Part shown: one piece after another, positions 45,947-54,900 of the stretch
Position numbering within the stretch: the stretch's first letter is position 1
Layout of the letters: each line of letters starts with the position of its first letter
Assembly (NCBI RefSeq): GCF_041027365.1
Contig: NZ_JBFTEH010000004.1
Span: forward strand, 186,001-250,000
DNA length: 64,000 nt
Direction: 5' to 3'
Source: VKMB-3413 sp041027365
Lineage (GTDB): Bacteria > Pseudomonadota > Alphaproteobacteria > Rhizobiales > Rhizobiaceae
Notes under the pieces: generated by a model
Databases searched by the model: none
Seen by the model: the letters and a program-made list of their open reading frames with translations, nothing else
Told to the model about the DNA's origin: nothing
Translations under genes and position numbers: made by a program

Positions 45947-46072
45947 GCGTTGCCCCGCCAGCGCGCCGGAGCGCCCCGGGCCGGCGGTTGAACCCCGCGG
46001 GCATCCGTGCGAGGAAAGCGCCACTCCGCCCGACCCGAAAACGCGACCCTCAGCAACAGGGAGACGTCCCCC

Positions 46073-46540
46073 GTGTCCGCGCCGACCGCCCTTACCCTGC
46101 GCCGCAACGCGCCCTTCGATCTTGCCCCGCTCGCCCGGCTGCTCGCCGAGGAGGCCGATCTCGCCCTCGTCAATCCCAGCGCCAAGCACCCGTTCGACCC
46201 GCTGGAATGGCAGGAGAAGTGGCTGAACGAGCTGGACGACGAGTCCTTCTACCTGCTCGACGAGACCGGCAACGAGGTCGGCTTCTTCGCCCTGCGCGTC
46301 GGCATCGGCCCGGAGGTGCGCCATCTCGTCTACGTCTTCGTGGCGGAGGCGGCCCGCGGCGGCGCCGGCGAGGCGGTGACGCAGCTCGCCGAACAGGCGG
46401 CCCGCGACCTCGGCGCCCTGTCGGTGACGCTGAAGGTCGAGCTCGACAACGAGCCGGCGCTGCGCACCTACCAGTCCGCCGGCTTCGAGGAGCTCGGTCG
46501 CAGCCGCGGCATGGCCACCATGCGCCGCGACGTGGAATAG
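46073..46540 (+). CDS. GNAT family N-acetyltransferase
   Basis: A 155-residue acetyltransferase. Acetyl-CoA binding motif A is HLVYVFVAEAARGGAGEAVT and motif B is VTLKVELDNEPALRTYQSAG, ending FEELGRSRGMATMRRDVE. The N-terminal part has LTLRRNAPFDLAPLARLLAE and a conserved-looking DPLEWQEKWL segment. The substrate is unknown. I chose the GTG at 46073 because GGGAG lies nine bases upstream; the frame is open to 46007. GC-rich palindromic repeats follow it directly. Confidence 0.85.
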   Translation: MSAPTALTLRRNAPFDLAPLARLLAEEADLALVNPSAKHPFDPLEWQEKWLNELDDESFYLLDETGNEVGFFALRVGIGPEVRHLVYVFVAEAARGGAGEAVTQLAEQAARDLGALSVTLKVELDNEPALRTYQSAGFEELGRSRGMATMRRDVE

Positions 46541-46555
46541 GCGCGGCGGCCGCGC

Positions 46556-46760
46556 CTTCCCCTTCTCCCGCCTGCGGGAGACGATGCCCCGTAGGGGCGG
46601 ATGAGGGCTTGGCGGGCGCGGTCGTCTCCGGCTGGCCTTCCATCCCGCGCAATGCGCCGCCTCGGCGCTTCCCGAAGCCCTCATCCCCCTGCCGGGACCG
46701 CCCGGGGATGAGCCACGCGTCTCATCCCGTCCTTCGGACCCCGGGACGGGAGAGGGGGCG
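46556..46760. repeat. Composite palindromic intergenic repeat, copy 1
   Basis: Head part cttctcccgcctgcgggaga and ggcggatgagggc (46556-46618), then a unique spacer, then tail part gccctcatccccctgccggg followed by gatgagccacgcgtctcatc and cgtccttcggacccc (46675-46760). Both parts are palindromic. The same head-tail order returns at 47460-47695 in the same orientation, with the hypothetical gene at 46797 between the copies. Confidence 0.8.
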
Positions 46761-46796
46761 GTGTCGGCCGCCCGCGCCTTCCTATCGCCGCGCCTC

Positions 46797-47378
46797 TCAT
46801 AGCGTCACCCGCGGGACCGGCCGCGCCGGCACCGGCGGCTCCGGCGCGCCCGGCTCCGGCCGAACGGGCACCGCCGGCTCGACCGGGCCGTAGGGCGAGC
46901 CCCAGGCGGTCTCGCCCTCGACGAGCATGATCCGCGCCGTGCGGATCGCCTCGTCCTCCGCGCCGCGTTGCCGGGGGTCGCGGAACATCTCCGGGTGGCA
47001 GCGCCGCTGCACGGCGAAGGGCAGGGCGAGTTGCACGACGCGGGGCAGGGCCTCGAAGCAGGGCGCCGGCGGCATGCGCCCGCCCTGCGTCGCGAAGGGC
47101 CGGTCGCCCGGCCGCCCGCCATAGCGGCAGGCCCGCACCCGCCGGCACTCGCCGCGCCCGCAGATCACCGCGATCCGCCAGGCGAGCGTCGGCATCAGCC
47201 GGTCTATCCGCTCGCCGGGTTCCGGGTCCGGAAACGGCCGCCGGCTGCGCGGCGCCCTCGGAAACCGCGCCAGGGCCTTGCGCACCATCCTGAGATAGGC
47301 GTCGGCCAGCCGGTGGCTCACGGCGATCTCCTCCTTGGTCAGCGGCGGGTCGATCGGCGGCTCGTCGGTGTCGGACAT
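46797..47378 (-). CDS. Hypothetical protein (193 residues) between composite repeats
   Basis: I do not recognise the family. The N-terminus is MSDTDEPPIDPPLTKEEIAV followed by SHRLADAYLRMVRKALARFP, helical. The middle carries four cysteines in ICGRGECRRVRACRYGG and APCFEALPRVVQLALPF, then RRCHPEMF, a pattern that could bind a metal. The C-terminal 35 residues are proline-rich. The frame is open to 47549, but the extra part translates a palindromic repeat (LLPQAGEG), so 47378 is the better start. Composite direct repeats flank the gene. Confidence 0.65.
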   Translation of the reverse strand: MSDTDEPPIDPPLTKEEIAVSHRLADAYLRMVRKALARFPRAPRSRRPFPDPEPGERIDRLMPTLAWRIAVICGRGECRRVRACRYGGRPGDRPFATQGGRMPPAPCFEALPRVVQLALPFAVQRRCHPEMFRDPRQRGAEDEAIRTARIMLVEGETAWGSPYGPVEPAVPVRPEPGAPEPPVPARPVPRVTL

Positions 47379-47459
47379 GGTCGGGCTCCTTGCTGGGTGA
47401 GGCGTGTCTCGGGGGGGCACCGGCGGCGGCTGGTGCGGAACGGGCGCCGGCGTGTCCGC

Positions 47460-47695
47460 GCCCCCTTCTCCCGCCTGCGGGAGAAGGTGCCCCGAAGGGG
47501 CGGATGAGGGCCTGACGGGCGGTGTCATGTCCGAAACGGCAACCGTCATCTGCCTCGCCTCCGACGCGTCACCTCCTCATATCGTCGTGCCCGCCGATGC
47601 CCTCATCCCCCTGCCGGGACCGCCCGGGGATGAGCCACGCGTCTCATCCCGTCCTTCGGACCCCGCGGACGGGGGAAGGGGGCGGCGTCGGCGTC
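47460..47695. repeat. Composite palindromic intergenic repeat, copy 2
   Basis: Same head (cttctcccgcctgcgggaga, ggcggatgagggc at 47460-47522) and tail (gccctcatccccctgccggg, gatgagccacgcgtctcatc, cgtccttcggacccc at 47596-47690) as copy 1. The tails agree at nearly every position over about 80 bases. Confidence 0.8.
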
Positions 47696-48179
47696 TCCGC
47701 CCATTTCGGTCATGCCGAAGCGGCGCCGCGCCCGGATGCCCGGGCCGGCGGCATGCCTCCTCTCGGCCGCCCGAACGGGGCGGCGGATCGTAGAGGGCGG
47801 GCCCTCGGAATTTTTTAAGATGCGGCACGCCTTCGGCGATCCGCGCGGTGTCTTGGCGAGCCCGAATGAGCCGCTGGTCTCCGTCGCCGCACCCGGCCGT
47901 GGCGCGGGCGGGCCGGCAGCGGCCGCCGCCGGCTCTTCGCCCTTTCGGGCTCAAGCGGATCGGTCCGCGGACCCCTCGTAATGGGGGACGGTCCGGCGAA
48001 GCCTCGGGTCGTCCGGGTCGGCGCGCCTCCGGAAGACACCCCGCCGCGGACACCGCTCGCCACCCCCGACCGATCCCGGCGATCGTCCGTGCCCGCCGTG
48101 GGCGGCGATGGAGGGAGTATGGGGGAGGCGGGAAGGGCGGGGATAAGTTTGGTGGGGGAGGCGCAGTCGCCGAAGCTGC

Positions 48180-48335
48180 GTTCTTCTCCCCCACGGGGAG
48201 AAGTGCCGGCAGGCGATGAGGGTGTGTTCCGCGACATCCGACGGGATGGCGCCGGATGGCGCGCCCCTGGATGAGTTTGCGCACCGCCCCCTCATCCGCC
48301 CTTCGGGCACCTTCTCCCCACGTGGGAGAAAAAAC
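48180..48335. repeat. Two facing palindromic repeat elements
   Basis: The element at 48180-48225 (cttctcccccacggggagaa, gtgccggcaggcgatgaggg) and the one at 48283-48335 (cccctcatccgcccttcggg, caccttctccccacgtggga) are the same family in opposite orientation, about 60 bases apart. They could form one long hairpin. Confidence 0.7.
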
Positions 48336-48627
48336 CGGCGCCCGCCATCGGGCGCGGCGTATCCCCGCCTGCCAGCCCCGCCGGCGCATCACGGTGTCGA
48401 GACAGAACGCGATCTCCTCCGGCTGATGACCAGGACGGCGTAAAGGGCATGCCCCATTAGACGCTGATCAACGCAAACGAGTGGGTGGAGGGCTAGGGCG
48501 TGGCCCCGCCGGGTTTTGGGTCCTCCGGGAAGGCCTCTCCAGACGAGGCTCCAGCGCAGACGGCCACCAAATCCGCTTCGCATCCGAAGAGTGCCGAAAA
48601 AGAGCACAATGACGCGCAAGCGCCGTG

Positions 48628-49095
48628 TCAGTTACCGAAGCGAGCCAAAAGCGCAAGAACGATTCTCTCTGGCGTGTCTACTTTGATCACCTTTCCGCGT
48701 GGATCGATTATCTGACGATTTTTGAAGTCAACAATAAGATTTCCATCCTGAGTGTATAGCAGGCGAGAGTTAGACACACGTGCCAGTGCGAGAACATGTG
48801 GATCGTCCGAGCGCAGCGGTAGAGATTCCACTGCAGCCTCCTCGCGATCAACCAAATCAGTATCCAAACGCTCTAATCTCCCTCCACGAGCCCATTCCGC
48901 TAGCAAGTCGCGAAGACCGGTTTTGGGGAGCTCCCGGAGGAGCTTGCCGCCCACGGTCACCCGAACTCTCCTGCTGGCGATAAGCCGCATTAGAAGGGCT
49001 GCATGTCCACTAAGCGGAGCGCTGAAGTCACCGCATCTATTCGCGTCAATGATTAGTGTCAATGGGTTCCACGCCCAGTGTACGTAGTTGCTCAT
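48628..49095 (-). CDS. PIN domain nuclease-like protein, partner of AAA ATPase
   Basis: A 155-residue protein with a complete PIN-type acidic set: the first aspartate in LTLIIDANRC (D17), a glutamate in GKLLRELPKTG (E55), SDDPHVLALAR (D98) and LLYTQDGNLIVDF (D117, D123). PIN domains cleave RNA, often as toxins. The ATG at 49095 overlaps the ATPase gene by 50 bases and has no clear ribosome binding site. A TTG at 49062 would begin directly with MTLIIDANRC, the usual start of PIN proteins, and would reduce the overlap to 17 bases, so the true start may be there. GC content is far below the surrounding genome. No separate antitoxin is encoded; the upstream ATPase is the only partner. Confidence 0.82.
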   Translation of the reverse strand: MSNYVHWAWNPLTLIIDANRCGDFSAPLSGHAALLMRLIASRRVRVTVGGKLLRELPKTGLRDLLAEWARGGRLERLDTDLVDREEAAVESLPLRSDDPHVLALARVSNSRLLYTQDGNLIVDFKNRQIIDPRGKVIKVDTPERIVLALLARFGN

Positions 49096-50401
49096 CTACG
49101 AAAAAAGAACGATAGCTTGATGGAGCGTCTACAGGCTCCCCATTTGTATCAAGAGACACCTCTGTTATGTGGTTTTCTAGACGGCCACGCTCGAAGAATA
49201 GTATAGATACGTCATCCGGGCTTATGCGTCTTTGGAAGACAGCTTGTCGGACTCGATCAACAATAAAATCGCTGTGTGTCTCAAGAACGAACTCGGAGCC
49301 GTTCCCCAGATAAGACTCAACAAAATACTGGCCAAGCGCTGCCTGCGCCCTCGCATGCAGATGCACCTCAGGCTGTTGTATTAGGTGAGTGCTCCTTGGC
49401 GACTGTGACGATATATTATAAATTATAGGTATCACTTGGCTAGTGCCATAACCTAGGTCGACGAGGTTTGTCTTTGGGCCGTCCGACGATAGCTGTATCT
49501 GAAAAGGGTCGCTAGCGCTGCGACCAAAGGACTTGACGCTAATTTCCCGAAACATTCCTGATGCTGTTCCAAAGTCTTCGAGGTTGGATTTTAGTCGACG
49601 CCAAGGGTCCTTATTGGTTGCACGGAATAGTTTAGCAATCTCAAACGGAACATGCGATCCCTCCCCATCCGGAGCTTCTGCGCCGGGTGTATAAGTTCGC
49701 AGGGGTTTTGTACGGATGGCTGATGTAGCTTCAATAGGGCCGGACAACTTCTCCGACAATGCATCCGCAACCTCTATAAAATGTGAAACATCTAGGTCGG
49801 GAGCGTTGGGAAAAAGCTGGCCTTCGCTTCCCCTATTTCTTCGAGACAGCCTATAGCGAAGATCGCGTAGAAGAAACGGCCAGTATCTTGTGAAATCGTT
49901 CCGCGCAAATCTCGGAAAGTCGTTGCCTTCTTCGATGGGGTAAGTGCCTCCGTCCTTCAGGGTAATTTCAACCCGAAACCGACGGTTGTCTATGGAAGCC
50001 GATAATGATCCAGCCTTCGTGGAAATATGAATCGCTGAAATGACCGGCTGCGACTCCGAACTCTCGAACGCAATACGAAACTCTACCGAGATATCAGGCT
50101 CCACATGAGGTTGCCTTCTTGAGCGATCAACATTCGTCTTAAGCGTAATAAAAAAACTCTTTGCTCGGCCGGCTTTGCCGCCTCTATAGTGAGCAATTTG
50201 CTGGAATGTTCCCAACTGGAACGGATCCTTGTTGAAGGAGGCCTCGGAATTGCCAGATACAAAGTCCATCATGTACTTAATGGCTGAAAGAAAGGAGCTT
50301 TTGCCTGCGCTATTTTCTCCAATTAGGATCGTTATCGGGCGAATGCTTACGAAGCCCTGTTGATGGAAGCCACGAAAATCCTCAAGGGCTAGACAGTACA
50401 T
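49046..50401 (-). CDS. AAA family ATPase (ABC/OLD/DUF3696-like), putative defence component
   Basis: A 451-residue SMC/ABC-type ATPase. It begins MYCLALEDFRGFHQQGFVSI, the usual start of AAA_15/AAA_21 proteins. Walker A is ILIGENSAGKSSFLSA (28-36). The signature-like region is LVDLGYGTSQVIPIIYNI, Walker B is LIQQPEVHLHARAQAALG (Q343-P-E), and the H-loop is FVLETHSDFIVDRVR (H376), then SILFFERGRLENHI. No Toprim nuclease domain follows, so nuclease activity must come from a partner, presumably the overlapping PIN gene. GAAGG precedes the ATG. Base composition is near 47-50% GC with rare codons for this genome, a strong sign of transfer. Similar ATPases drive PARIS, Septu and retron-linked defence modules. 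Confidence 0.88.
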   Translation of the reverse strand: MYCLALEDFRGFHQQGFVSIRPITILIGENSAGKSSFLSAIKYMMDFVSGNSEASFNKDPFQLGTFQQIAHYRGGKAGRAKSFFITLKTNVDRSRRQPHVEPDISVEFRIAFESSESQPVISAIHISTKAGSLSASIDNRRFRVEITLKDGGTYPIEEGNDFPRFARNDFTRYWPFLLRDLRYRLSRRNRGSEGQLFPNAPDLDVSHFIEVADALSEKLSGPIEATSAIRTKPLRTYTPGAEAPDGEGSHVPFEIAKLFRATNKDPWRRLKSNLEDFGTASGMFREISVKSFGRSASDPFQIQLSSDGPKTNLVDLGYGTSQVIPIIYNISSQSPRSTHLIQQPEVHLHARAQAALGQYFVESYLGNGSEFVLETHSDFIVDRVRQAVFQRRISPDDVSILFFERGRLENHITEVSLDTNGEPVDAPSSYRSFFVDEQLRTLGVEPIDTNH

Positions 50402-50682
50402 GGTAACCTTCGGAAGACTCAGCTCTAAGCAGCGACTTTGACCGGTGGTTTCGCAGAACTCAACCCCGAGAGGCTGCTAGCTTGGTTTCTAGGGTATGGG
50501 TTCCTCGTGCGGGGCAGCGGTGGCGGCGCAGAGGCATGGATCCCCGGCCTGTGGCCGAGGATGACGAAGCGGAGAGGGAGGCGGCTCGTCCTCGGCGAAA
50601 GCGGAGAGGGAGGCGGCTCGTTCTGCAACGGCGGAGCGGAGGAAGAAGGTCCTTCGACCGAACCGCGACGCAGCCGCAACCC
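50402..50682. repeat. Partial copies of the ggatccccggcct palindromic repeat
   Basis: From about 50510 to 50645 there is a diverged copy of the repeat found in the tandem block (ggcatggatccccggcctg, ccgaggatgacgaagcgga), with the segment gcggagagggaggcggctcg duplicated at about 50570 and 50603. It lies between the ATPase start and the GIY-YIG stop. No gene is supported. Confidence 0.65.
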
Positions 50683-50970
50683 TCACCACCACAGGCCGCG
50701 GTAGAGCTCCGACCAGTCGGGGTTCATCGCCTCGATCAGCGCGATCTTCCTCGCCCGCGGCCACTTCTTCATCGCCTTCTCGCGCGCGATGGCGTCGCGG
50801 ATGTCGAAGTGCTCCTCGTACCAGACCAGCCGCTTGCAGCCGTAGCGGCTGGTGAAGCCCTTCACCGCCTCGCTCTTGTGCTCGTGGACGCGGCGGGCCA
50901 GGTCGGACGTGACGCCGATGTAGAGGGTGCCGTTCCGCTGGCTCGCCATGATGTAGACGTGTCCCGCCAT
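50683..50970 (-). CDS. GIY-YIG nuclease superfamily protein
   Basis: A 95-residue single-domain protein with the GIY-YIG core: GHVYIMASQRNGTLYIGVTS, DLARRVHEHKSEAVKGFTSR, YGCKRLVWYEEHFDIRDAIA and REKAMKKWPRARKIALIEA. The VYI/LYIGVT pair, the arginine of DLARRVHEH and the later glutamate are the expected catalytic residues. It belongs to the small UPF0213/URI-like group whose cellular role is unsettled. The frame remains open for 741 bases upstream, straight through the tandem repeats, so a longer fusion is possible, but the domain begins at this ATG. Confidence 0.88.
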   Translation of the reverse strand: MAGHVYIMASQRNGTLYIGVTSDLARRVHEHKSEAVKGFTSRYGCKRLVWYEEHFDIRDAIAREKAMKKWPRARKIALIEAMNPDWSELYRGLWW

Positions 50971-51967
50971 CGCCGGACGGTGCGGGGCGGGTGAAGATGC
51001 GTCAAGGGACGTGCGCTCTCCAGAGGGACGGTGCAGGAAGAGGCGGCGCCACCCATGCCTCGTCATCCTCGCGCGAAGCGCTGGGATCCATGCCGCGACG
51101 GTCGGGGCGGGTGGTGCGCTTGAGGAAGGGGCGCGTATCCTCGCACGAAGCGGCGGCGGCGACGCGGAGGCATGGATCCCCGGCCTGCGGCCGAGGATGA
51201 CGAAGCGGAGGGGGAGGCGGCTCGCCGTGTGGCGAAGCGAGGAGGGAAGCACGTCTTCTCGGCCGAGGTGGCGCGGAGGGTGCCCCGTGCCGTGGCGCAA
51301 CGTAGGGGGAGGGAGGCGGGTCGGATTGGGAGGCTGAGGGGGGATGCTCCCGGCCAAGCGCCACCTTTCAACGCAGCGCTGGAGGACGAGGCTATGCCAC
51401 CCATGCCTCGTCATCCTCGCGCGAAGCGCGGGGATCCATGCCGCGATGGTGGGGAGGGCGGCGCTTATGAGGAAGCAGCGCACGTCCTCCTGCGGAGCGG
51501 TGGTGGCGGCGCGGAGGCATGGATCCCCGGCCTGCGGCCGAGGATGACGAAGCGGAGGGGGAGGCGGCTCGCCGTGTGGCGAAGCGGGGAGGGAAGCACG
51601 TCTTCTCGGCCGAGGTGGCGCGGAGGGTGGCCCGTGCCTTGGCGCAACGGAGGGGGAGGGCGCCTGGTCGGATTGGGGGGCTGAAGGGGGATGCTCCCGG
51701 CCAAGCGCCACCTTTCAACGCAGCGCTGCAGGACGAGGCGATGCCACCTATGCCTCGTCATCCTCGCGCGGAGCGCGGGGATCCATGCCGCGATGGTGGG
51801 GAGGGCGGCGCGCATGAGGAACGGGTGCGTGTCCTCGTGCGGAGCGGCGGTGGCGGCGCAGCGGCATGGATCCCCGGCCTGCGGCCGAGGATGACGAAGC
51901 GGAGGAGGAGGCGGCTCGTCCTGCAATGGCGGAGAGGCGATGCCCCTCCTCGCACCGAGCGGACGCC
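50971..51967. other. Repeat-filled region between GIY-YIG gene and uvrB
   Basis: No independent gene is supported here. The region is occupied by the tandem repeat block (51048 onwards) plus about 75 bases before it. ORFs on both strands are translations of the repeats (for example AAWIPALRARMTRH on the minus strand) and recur in each unit. Confidence 0.7.
51048..51930. repeat. Tandem repeat block, unit about 348 bp, 2.5 copies
   Basis: Units begin with gccacc(c/t)atgcctcgt at 51048, 51396 and 51743; the first two are complete (348 and 347 bp), the third stops after about 187 bp. Copies are about 90% identical. Each unit contains two facing palindromes around ggggatccatgccgcgatgg and catggatccccggcctgcgg, then a unique part ending ccaagcgccacctttcaacg. 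Each unit keeps a GGATCC site. Confidence 0.85.
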
Positions 51968-54900
51968 CTACCGCCCCGGCCGCCCCGTCTTCGTCGGCCG
52001 CCGCTTGCGCTTCTGCTCCCCCTCGTCCTCGTAGGACCCGCGGCCGATGCGTTCGCGGCGGATCGGGGCGGGGGAGTCGTCGGGGGCAGAGCGCGGCGCG
52101 TCCCCCTCTGTCCTGCCGGACATCTCCCCCGCAGGGGGGGAGATCGGCTGGGTTGCGGGCGCCGGCTTCTTCGGCGGGGTCTTGCCGGTGGGCTTTTCGG
52201 TGCGGCCGACGGTCATTTCGTCGAGCGTGTTCTTGCGGAACAGCGAGGGGCGATTCGGGACGGCGGTGTCGGTGCCGGGGCCCATGTCGTCGAGCGACGG
52301 CTTGCGGAACAGCGAGGCGGGGGCGGCCGCGTCGCCGCTGCCGCGGGGCTTCAGGGGCTCGCCGCGGGGGCCGAAGCGGGCGGGCTCGGCGGACTGGCGG
52401 TCGCGCTTGGCTTGTCTGCCGTATTTGGACTTGCCGGTGACGGGGGAGATCAGCTCCTCCTCCAGCTCGGCGGCGGCGGCGAGGGTGTCGGGGGTGGCGG
52501 CATCGGCGGATCGGTCGGACGCGCCGCGCTTGGCCCCCCTCATCCCCCTGCCGGGACCTTCTCCCCGGGGGGGAGAAGAAGCAGCGTCGGCGCCTTCGCC
52601 CCAACCGGTGCCGTCGGTGTGGCCGGCATCCGGTCCGAATTCCAGTTCCTTGGCCTGGAGCTTCTTGATCTCGTCGCGCAGGCGGGCGGCGGTTTCGAAG
52701 TCGAGGTCGGCGGCGGCGTCGCGCATCTGCTTTTCCAGCGCCTCGAGATGGGCGCGCAGATTGTTGCCGACGAGGGCGCCGGCGTCGGCGAGGCCCTGGA
52801 CGTCGACCCGGACGTGGTCCTTCTCGTAATAGGAGTCGAGGATGTCGGCGATCTTCGCCTTGACCGATTGCGGCGTGATGCCGTGCTCGGCGTTGAACGC
52901 CTCCTGCTTCTCGCGGCGCCGGTTGGTCTCAGCGATGGCGCGCTCCATCGAGCCGGTGACCTGGTCGCCGTAGAGGATGACCTTGCCGTCGACATTGCGC
53001 GCGGCGCGGCCGATCGTCTGGATCAGCGAGGTCTCGGAGCGCAGGAACCCCTCCTTGTCGGCGTCGAGGATGGCGACGAGGCCGCATTCCGGGATGTCGA
53101 GGCCCTCGCGGAGCAGGTTGATGCCGACCAGCACGTCGAAGGCGCCGAGGCGCAGGTCCCGGATGATCTCGATGCGCTCCAGCGTGTCGATGTCGGAGTG
53201 CATGTAGCGCACGCGCACGCCCTGCTCGTGGAGATATTCGGTGAGGTCCTCGGCCATGCGCTTGGTCAGGACGGTGACGAGCACGCGGTAGCCCTTCGCG
53301 ACGGTCTCGCGGATTTCCCCCAGAAGATCGTCGACCTGGCTGCGGGCGGGGCGCACCTCGACCGGGGGATCGGTGAGGCCGGTCGGGCGGATCACCTGCT
53401 CGGCGAAGACGCCGCCGGACTCCTCCAGCTCCCACGGGCCGGGGGTGGCGGAGACGGCGACCGTCTGCGGCCGCATGGCGTTCCACTCCTCGAAGCGCAG
53501 CGGGCGGTTGTCCATGCAGGAGGGCAGGCGGAAGCCGTATTCGGCGAGCGTCGCCTTGCGGCGGAAGTCGCCGCGATACATCGCGCCGATCTGCGGGATG
53601 GTGACGTGGCTCTCGTCGATGAAGACCAGGGCGTTGTCCGGCAGGTATTCGAACAGCGTCGGCGGCGGGTCGCCGGGGCGGCGGCCGGTGAGGTAGCGCG
53701 AATAGTTCTCGATGCCGTTGCACGAGCCCGTCGCCTCGATCATCTCGATGTCGAAGCGGGTGCGCTGTTCGAGGCGCTGCGCCTCCAGGAGGCGGCCGGC
53801 GCGCTCCAGCTCGGCGAGGCGCAGGCGCAGCTCCTCCTTGATCGACTTCACCGCCTGCTGCAGCGTCGGGCGCGGCGTGACGTAGTGGGAATTGGCGTAG
53901 ATCTTCACCGATTTGAGGTTGTCGGTCTTCTGGCCGGTCAGCGGGTCGAACTCGTGGATCGCCTCGATCTCGTCGCCGAACAGCGAGATGCGCCAGGCGC
54001 GGTCTTCCAGATGGGCGGGGAAGATCTCGATCGTGTCGCCGCGGACGCGGAAGGAGCCGCGGGTAAAGTCCATGTCGCGGCGCTTGTACTGCTGGGCGAC
54101 GAGGTCGGCGAGGAGCTGGCGCTGGTCGAGCCGGTCGCCGACCGCCATCTGGAAGGTCATCGCCGTATAGGTCTCGACCGAGCCGATACCGTAGATGCAG
54201 GAGACCGAGGCGACGATGATGACGTCGTCGCGCTCGAGCAGCGCGCGGGTCGCGGCATGGCGCATCCGGTCGATCTGCTCGTTGATCGAGGATTCCTTCT
54301 CGATATAGGTGTCCGAGCGCGGGACGTAGGCCTCCGGCTGGTAGTAGTCGTAGTAGGAGACGAAGTACTCCACCGCGTTGTCCGGGAAGAACGCCTTGAA
54401 CTCGCCGTAGAGCTGGGCCGCCAGCGTCTTGTTCGGCGCGAGGATCAGCGCCGGGCGCTGCGTGCGCTCGATGACGTTGGCGACGGTGAAGGTCTTGCCG
54501 GAGCCGGTGACGCCGAGCAGCACCTGCGTCTGGTCGTGGTCGGCGATGCCGGCGACGAGATCGGCGATGGCGGTCGGCTGGTCGCCCTGCGGGGTGTAGT
54601 CCGAGGCGATCTTCAGCGGCACGCCGCCTTCGGACTTTTCCGGCCGGGCCGGGCGGTGCGGCACCCAAAGCTCGCCGTTCTTGTGCAAGGGGTTGCCCGA
54701 GGCGATGAGGTCCTGCAGCGCCTGCACCGTCGCGGTGACGCCGCCCTGCGGCAGGCCCTTGGCGTCCTCGAGGCTGATGTCGAGCCCGGCGACCGGGTTG
54801 AGGCCGGCCGCGGCGCGCTGCTTCGGGTCGGTGGTGCCGCCCATCGAGGTGCCGCGCGCCGACTTCATCGGGCGCTTCGGACCGTTCACCTCGGCGAGCG

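Larger units (their letters stand above)
47379..48627. other. Long intergenic region full of palindromic repeats
   Basis: About 1.25 kb with no supported gene. It holds composite repeat copy 2 (47460-47695) and further palindromic elements at 48180-48225 and 48283-48335. The intervening ORFs on both strands are translations of repeat-like GC-rich DNA (proline, arginine, serine, glycine only) and lack ribosome binding sites. Base composition falls from about 48430 onwards towards the low-GC cassette. Confidence 0.6.

Noticed and set aside
47577..48392. 271-residue minus-strand ORF in the repeat region
   Set aside because: Composed of translated palindromic repeats with no coding features.
48389..48619. 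76-residue minus-strand ORF just before the PIN gene end
   Set aside because: No ribosome binding site and no recognisable family; it could be a remnant, but the evidence is too weak.
48400..48627. Attachment site or tRNA remnant at the left edge of the low-GC cassette
   Set aside because: I found no tRNA-like fold, integrase gene or direct repeat shared with the right edge near 50402.
51048..51930. CRISPR array
   Set aside because: Units are 348 bp with continuous similarity and no short direct repeat with unique spacers; no cas genes.
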